Of a stretch of DNA of 13,085 nucleotides, positions 1-7,777 are shown in pieces. The position numbers and the translations under genes were made by a program. Within the stretch, counting starts at the first letter, position 1, and the number at the start of each line of letters is the position of its first letter. Source of the stretch: Bacteroidales bacterium (lineage in GTDB: Bacteria > Bacteroidota > Bacteroidia > Bacteroidales > JAOZVK01); the NCBI GenBank assembly GCA_029938185.1, contig JAOZVK010000105.1:1-13085 (forward strand), read 5' to 3'. The notes under the pieces were generated by a model. The model was not told the DNA's origin and did not search any database. It saw only the letters and a list, made by a program, of their open reading frames with translations.

Positions 1-748
1 GTAAAAACGGATTTGATTTTGGGATTAATTCGGCTGCTTCTTGTCGGCTAAAATCATCGAGTGTTTTGTCGTGCAATCGTGCTGCGAACATACCATAAGC
101 CAAAGTTTGTGAATAAATATCAGCAAATGATTGTGGCGTTAAATCGTGAATTAAAATCGTTTTAAAAGTTTCGTATTGAGCTTTTAATGATGTGTTTTCT
201 TGTGTTTCTTCGTCAGATGTTATTGCACGTTCTAAAATATTTTGTAACAATCGGGCTTTTGATGCCATCATTTCAGCCAATTTTTGACTTGACTTGATAG
301 TTTGTCCAATATGCGTACAAAAGTTTTGTATCAGGTTCTCAAATTGTGAAAAATTATCGGCTAAGGGTTTTACTGTATTATTTTCTACTTCTCCAATTCG
401 TATTTCGTGAATTAATTCTCCGTTTTGGAAAAACTGAAACCAAATATAATCCGTAATTATCAGATTATCGAGTGCTTTTTTATAGCGACCGAATTGTTCT
501 TTATAACTTTTACTGTTAAGGTCTTTTCCAATGTCTTTGGCTTCAATATATCCAATTGGTATTTTTCCTTTTGTAATTACATAATCGGGGTTTCCGCAAT
601 CAGTTACATTTGCTGGTTCGTTTGTTATTTCAACGCCTTTTACTAATTCTCTAATTAAAGTTTCAAGGTCGCCTCGATAAGAATGTTCTCTCGAAATTCC
701 AGACTTCAAACGTTTACTTACAATTTCTATATATTCTTGTATTGTCAT
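1..748 (-). CDS. Type ISP/IIG restriction-modification enzyme, N-terminal part (cut by window edge)
   Basis: An open frame starts at the ATG at 746-748 and runs without a stop off the left edge, giving 249 visible codons. A PD-(D/E)xK nuclease pattern is visible: PD at residues 54-55, then GYIEAK with E69 and K71. It is followed by EQFGRYKKALDNLIITDY and, near the edge, a segment around LTPQSFADIYSQTLAYGMF. This arrangement is typical of the N-terminal nuclease module of single-chain restriction-modification proteins (type ISP or type IIG), which continue into a DNA methylase and target-recognition domain, usually about 1,000 residues in total. The methylase part would lie outside the window and is not seen. 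The start codon is about 40 bases downstream of the palindromic site at 785-898, so this may be the first gene of the next cassette-like unit. The base composition looks less AT-rich than the large operon. The exact subtype is uncertain. Confidence 0.75.
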   Translation of the reverse strand, partial: MTIQEYIEIVSKRLKSGISREHSYRGDLETLIRELVKGVEITNEPANVTDCGNPDYVITKGKIPIGYIEAKDIGKDLNSKSYKEQFGRYKKALDNLIITDYIWFQFFQNGELIHEIRIGEVENNTVKPLADNFSQFENLIQNFCTHIGQTIKSSQKLAEMMASKARLLQNILERAITSDEETQENTSLKAQYETFKTILIHDLTPQSFADIYSQTLAYGMFAARLHDKTLDDFSRQEAAELIPKSNPFL

Positions 749-784
749 ATTTCTATATTGTTGCGATACCCGATTTTAATTAAA

Positions 785-898
785 CCTAACGGAAATGTGC
801 CTTGAACAGGCGGTGTTTTTTGTTGCTTACTGAATGAGCGAAGCGAATGAAGTAAGCAACAAAAAATACCGATTGTTTCAAGGCACAATGTTACAGGC
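785..898 (-). repeat. attC-like palindromic site A
   Basis: An imperfect palindrome separates the restriction-modification gene from the Toprim-like gene. The inner stem pairs 811-831 with 851-871 (21 positions, one G-T wobble) around a 19-base loop. The outer arms GTGCCTTGAA (797-806) and TTCAAGGCAC (877-886) pair perfectly. Read on the minus strand, the site begins with GCCTGTAAC (890-898) and ends with CGTTAGGT (784-791), which fits the integron core GTTRRRY. The first nine bases are the exact complement of GTTACAGGC at the far end of the interval, in site B. It shares AACGnAAATGTGCCTTG with site B. The hairpin could also act as a terminator for the ATPase-Toprim pair. Confidence 0.7.
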
Positions 899-899
899 A

Positions 900-1610
900 T
901 TAAGCTTTCTTATTTTCAAATCTTTTTTCCAAAGAAAGCATAAAATCTTTCATGCTTTTGTTATATTCAACATATTTTGATAGATGTTTCTTTTTATCAA
1001 GTTTCTTAGATTTGGTAAAAGTTTCAAAAAATTTCCCTTTACTTTTTGTGGGGTGAAGTTTGAATTTCTTAAAAGTTAAGTTATTTTTATTTAAGTGCTG
1101 TTGTAATCGATTTTTAGAATTTATTATAGGAACTGTATCTCTGACTTCGAACATGGTTAAGCACCATGCTTCAATTTCTTCAATAGCAATAGCATAAAGT
1201 AGTCTATCCTGATAATTATATTCTAACCAATTGGAGATTAATTCAATTACTTGTTCCCTTAGCTCCGCACAGTAATTATCATTATCCTCTTTTTGTGGGC
1301 GATTAAACTCAAAATCTTGTTCTTCAATTTCTGCTGTATCTATATGAATTACAATATTATTACAATCTAAAACGGAAAATGCTTTATCAAAATCTGGTCG
1401 TTTCCCATCTTTGCCTGTGCATGAATTTTTTACCCCTTGTATTGTTCCTATGGATTGTTGATCGTGGTGACGGTCAGTAGCATCTTTACTTAGTCCTGGT
1501 CTAATTAATTTTATTTCACTACCGTCAAATCCAAATGCTCTCAAAATATTCTTTATAACACCTTGGTCTTCCACCCCTTCTGAAATAATTCCTATAATTT
1601 CGTTTCGCAT
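900..1610 (-). CDS. Toprim/DUF4276-like protein, probable nuclease partner of the AAA ATPase
   Basis: This 236-residue protein starts 3 bases after the stop of the ATPase gene, so the two are almost certainly co-expressed. It opens with IIGIISEGVEDQGVIKNIL (conserved Glu at residue 11), followed by a hydrophobic strand ending in an acidic cluster, VIHIDTAEIEEQD (D91, E94), and then YAIAIEEIEAWCL (E144, E145, E147, W149). The order E... DxxE... E-AW resembles the Toprim-like fold of DUF4276 and related proteins that pair with ABC/OLD-type ATPases. The C-terminal third is lysine-rich and may bind nucleic acid. In PARIS and OLD-like defence systems the Toprim partner is the toxic nuclease released by the ATPase on phage infection, so a similar role is inferred here. 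The family is judged from motif layout only, and the metal-binding acids are not the textbook DxD. Confidence 0.6.
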   Translation of the reverse strand: MRNEIIGIISEGVEDQGVIKNILRAFGFDGSEIKLIRPGLSKDATDRHHDQQSIGTIQGVKNSCTGKDGKRPDFDKAFSVLDCNNIVIHIDTAEIEEQDFEFNRPQKEDNDNYCAELREQVIELISNWLEYNYQDRLLYAIAIEEIEAWCLTMFEVRDTVPIINSKNRLQQHLNKNNLTFKKFKLHPTKSKGKFFETFTKSKKLDKKKHLSKYVEYNKSMKDFMLSLEKRFENKKA

Positions 1611-1613
1611 AAT

Positions 1614-2882
1614 TTAAAAATTTTCAGAAATTGCACCTAAAAAACCTCTTGTCCATAAATCAGATAATTTATAATCGTTGTTTTTTACTTCAGGTTTAAG
1701 TTCTATTCTTCTGGTTTTTGTATCACCATTATCTGTTCTTTTAACTTCAAATAATCGTATATCATTATCAAACAGATTTAAACCATCAAGGATTGCAGGA
1801 TTGTGTGTCGTAATTAAAATTTGTTTATTATGTTTTTTTGATAATTCACATATTTCAGACATTACGTGTTGGCATAAGTGGGGATTCAATGATGTTTCTA
1901 TATTGTCAATTGCAAAAAGTTTTGGACTTTTACTGCTAATAATAGTTGCAAGGTAAAATAAAATATGTAAAATACCTTCGTTAGAGTTTTCAGAAGAAAA
2001 TACACTATTCTTTACCATCATGTATTTATCTCGAAAATACAATAAAGACTTGCTGTGGTTCAATTTATAGCCTTTTTGTTTTAATTCATCTTTTGTGTCA
2101 ATAAAAAAATCGTCCAGCCATGAAAAAGCATATAAATAATTTTTAAGTTCGTCAAGTTCTTCTTTATTAAGTTGATTAATAACAGTATCAAGAGTTTCTC
2201 CATAGATACCCTTTCTACTTATCTGAAATTCGGGTATTCCTCTTAAAGCTTCTGTGTTTAGAGTATAAATTATGAAATTATTCAAGTTTCTGTAATTTTG
2301 CGACTTTTGAAACTCTTTATTAGAAATATTCTCTCCTAAACCCTCAGTAATTTGAGATGAGATATTTTCTACTATCTTATTGAATTTTTTAGGGAATTTT
2401 TTGGCATATTCTTTTATTTTATTTTCATTACTAATATTACTTTTAGATTCGGCATCTACCAACTTTGGAAGAATACTATTTATCGTATAATCTGTAATAA
2501 TTTTTTCAATATCTGTTTCTGCTAAAATATTAAACGAATATTGAGGTTCCCATTTTGAAAAAATATTATTTTTATCATGAGGTTTTAGTTCGCATCTTAT
2601 TTCTGTGTCCGAGAATATTAAATTTAGTTCAATAATATTTTTTTGTTTTTTACCTTTGAAAGAACTGAGTATTAATGATGGTTTACTAACCCTAAAACCA
2701 TTTGTATATAAAATGTCAGCATCAATAGTTTCGTAAGTTTCTGCTACACTTGCAAACATCAATGCTTCTAAAATATTAGATTTCCCACTTCCGTTTTCAC
2801 CTATAAACACATTTACTTTGCCTAATGAAATTGTATCATCAAGAATAGATTTGAAATTTTTTATCTGTATTTTTTCTAACAT
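1614..2882 (-). CDS. AAA/ABC-type ATPase (AAA_21/OLD-like), probable defence ATPase
   Basis: This 422-residue protein has an SMC/RecF/OLD-like N-terminus (MLEKIQIKNFKSI) and a Walker A motif GENGSGKS at residues 28-35. After a long divergent middle come an ABC-signature-like segment SSENSNEG (296-303), Walker B LFAIDNIETSLNP (322-334; D326, and E329 near the usual catalytic Glu) and the H-loop ITTHNP (H360). The length and layout fit AAA_21-type ATPases without a built-in Toprim domain; that function is probably supplied by the next gene, 3 bases downstream. Such pairs (for example PARIS AriA/AriB) act as sensors and triggers of abortive infection. Function here is inferred from architecture and neighbours. 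The start ATG at 2880-2882 lies only 22 bases from a MITE-like insertion, so the native leader has been altered. Confidence 0.8.
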   Translation of the reverse strand: MLEKIQIKNFKSILDDTISLGKVNVFIGENGSGKSNILEALMFASVAETYETIDADILYTNGFRVSKPSLILSSFKGKKQKNIIELNLIFSDTEIRCELKPHDKNNIFSKWEPQYSFNILAETDIEKIITDYTINSILPKLVDAESKSNISNENKIKEYAKKFPKKFNKIVENISSQITEGLGENISNKEFQKSQNYRNLNNFIIYTLNTEALRGIPEFQISRKGIYGETLDTVINQLNKEELDELKNYLYAFSWLDDFFIDTKDELKQKGYKLNHSKSLLYFRDKYMMVKNSVFSSENSNEGILHILFYLATIISSKSPKLFAIDNIETSLNPHLCQHVMSEICELSKKHNKQILITTHNPAILDGLNLFDNDIRLFEVKRTDNGDTKTRRIELKPEVKNNDYKLSDLWTRGFLGAISENF

Positions 2883-2904
2883 TTCTTTAATTTTTTGTCA
2901 TTAT

Positions 2905-3052
2905 TGTAGTGGCTCGATAGAGCTTGCAGTAATAAAAAGAACATTTTTTGTAGATAACAATTTTTTAAAATTTTAGAAATCATTATTAATCAAATAGTTC
3001 TCTTATTTTTTAATTTTTAATGAAAATATGCAAATACTATCAAGCCACTACA
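2905..3052. mobile_element. MITE-like miniature element with terminal inverted repeats and 15-bp direct repeats
   Basis: The left end TGTAGTGGCTCGATAG (2905-2920) and right end CTATCAAGCCACTACA (3037-3052) are inverted repeats matching at 15 of 16 positions; extended to 24 bases they match at 20. The 148-base segment is flanked by identical direct repeats ATTTTTTGTCATTAT at 2890-2904 and 3053-3067, as expected for target duplication. The interior has no reading frame and is very AT-rich. This is the structure of a non-autonomous transposable element mobilised in trans by an unidentified transposase. A 15-base duplication is long for most IS families. The element lies between a good promoter and the ATPase start codon. 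Confidence 0.6.
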
Positions 3053-3075
3053 ATTTTTTGTCATTATGTATTTTA

Positions 3076-3107
3076 TAAAGATAATCCATATACTTATTTG
3101 TTACAAA
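3076..3107 (-). promoter_or_regulatory. Candidate Bacteroidota promoter for the ATPase-Toprim pair
   Basis: Read on the minus strand, TTTG (3104-3107) is followed after 20 bases by TATCTTTA (3076-3083). This matches the Bacteroidota -33/-7 pattern TTTG / TAnnTTTG at all but the last base with normal spacing. It lies just inside the start of cassette-like unit 1. The MITE-like element now separates it from the ATPase start codon, giving a leader close to 190 bases. Assigned from motif and position only. Confidence 0.4.
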
Positions 3108-3110
3108 GTT

Positions 3111-3217
3111 GCCTGTAACGAAAATGTGCCTTGTGGCGTTTTGTTTTTGGTGTTTTTTTTGTGCGAAGCACAAAAAAACACCAAAAACAAAATGACATCA
3201 AGCACAATGATATGTGC
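3111..3217 (-). repeat. attC-like palindromic site B
   Basis: A long hairpin pairs 3139-3164 with 3168-3192 around a GAA triloop, with a single bulged base in a T8/A7 run. The outer arms GTGCCTTG (3126-3133) and CAAGCAC (3199-3205) also pair. Minus-strand reading begins GCACATATC (3209-3217) and ends CGTTACAGGC (3111-3120). The first arm is the exact complement of GATATGTGC in site C, 9.8 kb away; the last is the exact complement of the R'' arm of site A. It follows the last methyltransferase gene of the operon by about 40 bases and probably also ends its transcription. Confidence 0.7.
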
Positions 3218-3258
3218 TTTTTTTCTGTAATTAAAACATCAAATAAAGTCTCGAATGA

Positions 3259-4107
3259 TTATGGTATCAGACTAAATTTTGAAAATAACTCTATCTCTTC
3301 TTCAATATGAGCTTTCCTAAATAAAGTTAATATAAAGCCTAAATATTTGTGATTTTCATTAAAAACAGAAATTGTATCTCTCCAACGAAATTTAATAGCT
3401 TCTTTCGTATCCAGTGATAAATCTTTCAAATGAGGTTTCTGCATAAAATAATCAATATAATCATCAATGATATTTTTTTTACGTTCATATAATTTATATT
3501 TTTCAAAAAGGTATAACTCAAATTTGTTTTGTTTTGAAAATAAATTAAGCCATTCGTCAGGTCCCCATGTTTCTATGTTTACTCCAATTATTTTTGACAC
3601 CTGCTCAATAATATTATTTGGTGGAGTATTTATATAGCATAGATTTGTAACTGATAGAAATCCCCATGGTTTTAAAACTCTATAATACTCTTTTATCGCT
3701 GATTGCTTGTCTGCAATAAATGAGGTTGCACCACCTGTTACTATTAAATCAAAATAGTTGTCGGGAAATGGAATTTCTAAAGCAGACCCTGTTCCAAAAG
3801 AAACAAGGTTCTGTATTTCTTGTGTGTCTGATTTAAGTTTATTTTTCGCAATTTCTACAGCTTCTTGTTCTATGTCAATTCCAAATACTTTGCATTTAGC
3901 TGTTCTTGCTATCTCTAAAGAAGTAAACCCCGTATTGCTACCGACTTCTAACACAATACTATTACTATCAATAAAACTGTTCTGGACAATTTTATTGATT
4001 GAATGCTTACCACCTGGGCAACGATTCGTTTCTTGGATTAAAGATATAAATTGAACATAGTTCATTTTTTTTATATCATCTGATGATATTGAATTTTTGT
4101 TATTCAT
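3259..4107 (-). CDS. Class I SAM-dependent methyltransferase (last gene of operon)
   Basis: This 282-residue protein contains the Rossmann methyltransferase signature: motif I VLEVGSNTG (residues 52-60), the acidic ribose-binding position in GIDIE (D78), FDLIVTGGATSFI (119-131) as the motif IV region, and RVLKPWGFLSV (143-153) as post-motif. The C-terminal 120 residues are helical and do not match a substrate domain I can name, so the acceptor is unknown. It starts 22 bases after the MccF-like gene and is the final gene before site B. Together with the other methyltransferase of the operon (9981-10751) it suggests two methylation steps, either in making a small molecule or in modifying a target. 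The two methyltransferases are not close copies of one another. Confidence 0.8.
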   Translation of the reverse strand: MNNKNSISSDDIKKMNYVQFISLIQETNRCPGGKHSINKIVQNSFIDSNSIVLEVGSNTGFTSLEIARTAKCKVFGIDIEQEAVEIAKNKLKSDTQEIQNLVSFGTGSALEIPFPDNYFDLIVTGGATSFIADKQSAIKEYYRVLKPWGFLSVTNLCYINTPPNNIIEQVSKIIGVNIETWGPDEWLNLFSKQNKFELYLFEKYKLYERKKNIIDDYIDYFMQKPHLKDLSLDTKEAIKFRWRDTISVFNENHKYLGFILTLFRKAHIEEEIELFSKFSLIP

Positions 4108-4129
4108 AAAACTTATTTTATTTTTTTAA

Positions 4130-5158
4130 TTATACAACCATTGACTCTAAAAGCTGAATTGATATAGGATTATCTTTTTCTGCTATAATTTTAACTTTGA
4201 TATTCTGCTGAAGTGTAATCATCGGGAAAGTATGTCCACAATCAAAATTTGAAATTACTGGAATATTTAAATCTTTTCCTATGAATTCAAGAATTAATTC
4301 TTCAAGTGTAAAATTTGCTCCACATCTATCTGCTTTTTCTGGTTTAGAAATAATTAATCCCGAAATATACTCAAATACTCCTATTAATTTTAAGTGAGAA
4401 AGGTTTCTTTCAAATTTGTTATATGAGGCATCAGCTTCCTCAATCATTAAAATTTTATTTTCCAAGTTAGGAAAATATTTTGTTCCTGCCAGTCTTAGAA
4501 AGGTATCTAAATTTACAGGTATAACGTTGGCTTCAACTGTTCCATTATTTAAAATTTTCCACCCTTCATTTTTTTGAAAATTACGATTAATATTTTGCCA
4601 ATTTTGGTTACTTGCATCAATGAAATGGTTACTCCAATATTCGGGCGGATATAAAAAACGATTAGTATTTTTTTTATCTGTAACACTATCTATAAATGAT
4701 TTTATAGTATACTTGTTATTTGGTTCACCAAAAGAAGGAGCGATTGCTGGACCATAAAAACACCTTAAACCTGATTGTGTCAATATACTTAACATGATAG
4801 AAGTCATATCTGAATAGCCGCAAATAATCTTAGGGTTTTGTCTTATTGCACTAAAATCTAAATAAGGTAATAAACTGGATGAGTTGTGACCACCAATAAT
4901 TGAAATAATACATTTAACATTAACATCAATAATTAAATCCATAAATTCTTTTGCACGTTCTTGAGCTGTTCCTGTTCGGTAGCCTTGGGAAATTGATTTT
5001 TGTGTTAAGAATCCTTCTTTTATTTTAAAACCTAGTTTAGTGAGAGTTTTTATTCCTGATTCATATTTTTCACGAATTAAAATGTGAGCAGGCCATGAAG
5101 GACTAAATACTCCAACAACATCTCCTCTATTTAAGGCTTTAGGGCGAATTTCTTTCAT
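4130..5158 (-). CDS. MccF-type S66 serine peptidase (LD-carboxypeptidase family), probable self-immunity enzyme
   Basis: This 342-residue protein has the S66 fold throughout. The nucleophile is in GYSDMT (S116), the catalytic Glu in MIEEAD (E241) and the His in DCGHT (H309). These sit two residues before the triad I recall for E. coli MccF (S118, E243, H311). The region NEGW (197-200) followed by NLDTFLRLAGTKYFP is the MccF-like form rather than the shorter murein LdcA form, and tryptophans at 175 and 187 lie in the loop region that in MccF contacts the nucleobase. MccF hydrolyses the amide bond between aminoacyl group and nucleotide in processed microcin C and in aminoacyl-sulfamoyl adenosines. 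Next to four synthetase-type genes it is best explained as immunity to an aminoacyl-nucleotide mimic, although murein recycling cannot be excluded. It starts 2 bases after the AlaRS stop, so the two are co-expressed. Confidence 0.85.
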   Translation of the reverse strand: MKEIRPKALNRGDVVGVFSPSWPAHILIREKYESGIKTLTKLGFKIKEGFLTQKSISQGYRTGTAQERAKEFMDLIIDVNVKCIISIIGGHNSSSLLPYLDFSAIRQNPKIICGYSDMTSIMLSILTQSGLRCFYGPAIAPSFGEPNNKYTIKSFIDSVTDKKNTNRFLYPPEYWSNHFIDASNQNWQNINRNFQKNEGWKILNNGTVEANVIPVNLDTFLRLAGTKYFPNLENKILMIEEADASYNKFERNLSHLKLIGVFEYISGLIISKPEKADRCGANFTLEELILEFIGKDLNIPVISNFDCGHTFPMITLQQNIKVKIIAEKDNPISIQLLESMVV

Positions 5159-5160
5159 AA

Positions 5161-7761
5161 CTATTGTATAAGGTTTTCAACTGACATGAATATAGAATTG
5201 AGTTTATTTATGCCTTTTACAGCACCTCTAGCAAACATTGATTGACCACCTCCTTTACCTCCATGTGGAATTAACCATGAGTTAAGAATATTATTAGCTT
5301 GGTAATTAGTAATTAAATTTTCTGCAATTAGGATATTTGCAGAAATTTTTTCTTTTTCTTCACAAATAATAAATGCAATTCCATAACCAAGCTTTTTAAT
5401 TTTTTGTTCTGCTACTATTTTCATTGATTTAACATTTTCTTTGTTTAATATCCCAACAAATACTTTTGTTCTGTCTGTTAAAACAAAAGAGTTTTCTTTT
5501 ATACAATCTAAATTAATTGATTTTTTAAAATTCAAAGTCTCTTTTTTTGAAGATTTTATCTTTTTTATTGTTTCTAAAATATTTTCATTTGTACATGAAA
5601 GGTATTTAGAGGCAGATTTTAATAAATCTTGTGAGGACTTCATTTTTGTGTATGCAATCTCTCCTGTAATAGCTTCAATACGCCTAATACCTTTAGCTAT
5701 ACCACTTTCCTTGATAATTGAAAATAAGGATAATTCACTAGTAGTTTTAATATGTGTTCCTCCACATAGTTCAGTTGAAATTCCACCTATTTGTACAACT
5801 TTTACTTTCTTTTCATATTTTTCATTGAATAGGGATATAGAACCAAGTTTAATTGCTTGTTCATATTCCATTTCATCTATTTTAATATTATAGTTTTCCC
5901 AAATCCAAGAATTTATCATTATTTCAACATTTTTTAATTCGCTGTCAGTTAAAGGTTTTGGGTGCGAAAAATCAAACCTTAGTTTTTTATCATTAACTAA
6001 AGACCCTTTTTGTTCAACATGTTTACCTAATACACTGCGTAGGCTACTGTGTAACAGGTGTGTTGCAGAGTGATTTTTTGAAATAGTTTTTCTTCTTTTT
6101 TTATCAATTGTGAGGATTAAAGATTCTCCAACTTTAATCTTATCTTTTTCTATTTTTGCCGTATGGATAATAACATTATTGATTATTTTTGTATCAGTAA
6201 TCAGTAATAAAGAATTATGACCTTTTGCTTTACCTGTATCGCCAACTTGACCACCAGATTCTGCATAAAATGGGGTTTTATCAAAAATAATATCAACTAT
6301 TTGTCCTTTCTCAACTTCATTAGTACAATCATTTTTATCAAAAATTTTTAAAATAGTTGCCTTTTCTTCAGAAGATACATCGCCTGTGAATTTTGTTTTA
6401 TTTAATGAAAGTGTTGTTTTTTTTATTTGCTCATTTTTTTTACTATTTGTATCTTTTTTTCCACTTCTTGAAATAGATTGATGTTCTCTATATTTTTCTT
6501 GATACTCCTTTTCATTGATTTTTAGTCCATTTCTATCAGCGTAATCTGTTATAATTTCATAAGGAACTCCATGAGATGTTACTAAATCAAAAACCAAATT
6601 AGAAGAAATAATTTTCGTTTTATTTTTACTTATCTTATTTTCAAGTATTTCAAAACCTTTTTGAATTTTAGGTGTAAATTCAGAAACTTCTTTTTCAAAT
6701 ATTTTTAAAATAGTCTGTTCTTTTTCTTTTAAAAATGGATACGAACTAGATAATTGATTAATTGCTTCTTTTATTACTTCCTTTAGTTTTAAAGGATCAA
6801 TATTGGCTCTTAGTGATACTGCAATGCTTTTGCGAATTAGTCGTCGTGCAATATAACCTCGACCATCTTTATCAGGCACAATACCTTCTCCAAGTATATA
6901 ACTTGCAGTTCTTAAATGGTCTGTCACTATACGAATATCTTTTTCTTCAATTTTTACGCTACCTAATGTTTTTTTTGCTTTCTTATATATAGGTAAAATT
7001 GTATCAATATCATAGAGAGACTCACATTTATTAAGAGCAAGAAACATTCTCTCAAGTCCCGATCCAGTATCTACACTTTTAAAGGGGAGTGGAGCAAAAT
7101 TTCCATTATTATCTTTGTTTAACTCCATAAATACTCCTGCATTCCAAATTTCTATGTATCGATTTTTATCATCAAAATACCCCCCAGGATAATAAGTTGG
7201 TCCATATTGCTCTCCTGTGTCGAAAAAGACTTCAGTGCATGGTCCACAAGGACCTGTTTCTCCAGCTGGACCCCAAAAATTATCATCTCCAAGTGGTACT
7301 ATGTGGTCGTCAGGCAAACCAACTTTTTTCCAAAACTTTATTGATTCAATATCTGGACTTATATTTAATTCAGTATTTCCCTTATAAACAGTGGCATATA
7401 ATTTATCTACTGGATATTTGAAATGTTCAGTAAGTAAATTAAAAGCTAATTCAATTGCTTCTTCTTTGAAATAATCTCCAATTGACCAACTTCCCAACAT
7501 TTCAAAAAATGTAAGATGATGTCTATCACCAATGTCTTCAATATCATTAGTTCTAATACAAGGTTGAATGTTTGATAATCTTGGATATGGCGGAGGCGAA
7601 CCAAGAAAATATTTTTTCATTGGAGCCATTCCACTATTAATAAATAACAAGGTTGGATCATTCTTTGGAATTATTGAAGTACCTTCAATAAGTTTGTGAT
7701 CTTTATTCTTAAAAAAATCTAAAAAAGTTGTTTTGATTTTAGCACTTGAAAAATTATTCAT
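5161..7761 (-). CDS. alaS: Alanyl-tRNA synthetase, complete, probably an extra resistant copy
   Basis: This full-length 866-residue AlaRS has all expected parts. Class II motif 2 has R70 and HHLTFFEMLG (81-90); GPCGPC lies at 170-175; motif 3 is DTGSGLER with R238. The tRNA-recognition helix region follows (DHLRT 281-285, GRGYIARRLIR 300-310). The editing site has H564/H568 (HSATH) and C666/H670 (CGGTH), and the C-Ala domain has GGKGGG (834-839). It therefore looks able to charge and proofread tRNA-Ala. The motif 2 region IRTNDIEDIGDRHH differs from the form I recall for housekeeping Bacteroidota AlaRS (RVSGKHNDLEEVG, TYHHTMFEMLGNW), which suggests acquisition from elsewhere. Its place between an AsnRS-like enzyme and an MccF-like hydrolase suggests an insensitive spare copy protecting the producer. 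The alternative is that it is the only AlaRS in the genome. Confidence 0.93.
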   Translation of the reverse strand: MNNFSSAKIKTTFLDFFKNKDHKLIEGTSIIPKNDPTLLFINSGMAPMKKYFLGSPPPYPRLSNIQPCIRTNDIEDIGDRHHLTFFEMLGSWSIGDYFKEEAIELAFNLLTEHFKYPVDKLYATVYKGNTELNISPDIESIKFWKKVGLPDDHIVPLGDDNFWGPAGETGPCGPCTEVFFDTGEQYGPTYYPGGYFDDKNRYIEIWNAGVFMELNKDNNGNFAPLPFKSVDTGSGLERMFLALNKCESLYDIDTILPIYKKAKKTLGSVKIEEKDIRIVTDHLRTASYILGEGIVPDKDGRGYIARRLIRKSIAVSLRANIDPLKLKEVIKEAINQLSSSYPFLKEKEQTILKIFEKEVSEFTPKIQKGFEILENKISKNKTKIISSNLVFDLVTSHGVPYEIITDYADRNGLKINEKEYQEKYREHQSISRSGKKDTNSKKNEQIKKTTLSLNKTKFTGDVSSEEKATILKIFDKNDCTNEVEKGQIVDIIFDKTPFYAESGGQVGDTGKAKGHNSLLLITDTKIINNVIIHTAKIEKDKIKVGESLILTIDKKRRKTISKNHSATHLLHSSLRSVLGKHVEQKGSLVNDKKLRFDFSHPKPLTDSELKNVEIMINSWIWENYNIKIDEMEYEQAIKLGSISLFNEKYEKKVKVVQIGGISTELCGGTHIKTTSELSLFSIIKESGIAKGIRRIEAITGEIAYTKMKSSQDLLKSASKYLSCTNENILETIKKIKSSKKETLNFKKSINLDCIKENSFVLTDRTKVFVGILNKENVKSMKIVAEQKIKKLGYGIAFIICEEKEKISANILIAENLITNYQANNILNSWLIPHGGKGGGQSMFARGAVKGINKLNSIFMSVENLIQ

Positions 7762-7777
7762 AATTATATTTTTTATG

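Larger units (their letters stand above)
790..3118 (-). mobile_element. Putative cassette-like unit 1 (ATPase-Toprim pair)
   Basis: The boundaries are placed by analogy with integron recombination, between G and TT of the minus-strand GTT cores at 3117-3119 and 788-790. The unit would begin TTACAGGC and end with its own attC-like site, whose R'' arm GCCTGTAAC is the perfect complement of that start. Inside are a promoter, a MITE-like insertion, an AAA ATPase gene and a Toprim-like gene, all in the cassette orientation, and the last stop codon (900-902) lies directly next to the site. No integrase gene is in the window, so mobility is inference. Confidence 0.5.

Noticed and set aside
425..646. 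Plus-strand frame of 73 codons
   Set aside because: It lies opposite the restriction-modification frame, which has convincing protein motifs; the plus-strand product is low-complexity and hydrophobic.
3139..3192. CRISPR repeat or phage attachment site at the long hairpin
   Set aside because: There is a single long hairpin with no regularly spaced repeats or spacers; the pairing with sites A and C fits attC-like sites better.
3201..3225. AGCACA-loop-TGTGCT followed by seven Ts, looking like a plus-strand intrinsic terminator
   Set aside because: No plus-strand gene ends here; it coincides with the R'' arm of site B and is better explained as part of that structure.
5441..5893. Plus-strand frame of 150 codons
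   Set aside because: It is antisense to the AlaRS editing and C-terminal region; the product is a hydrophobic shadow with no family features.
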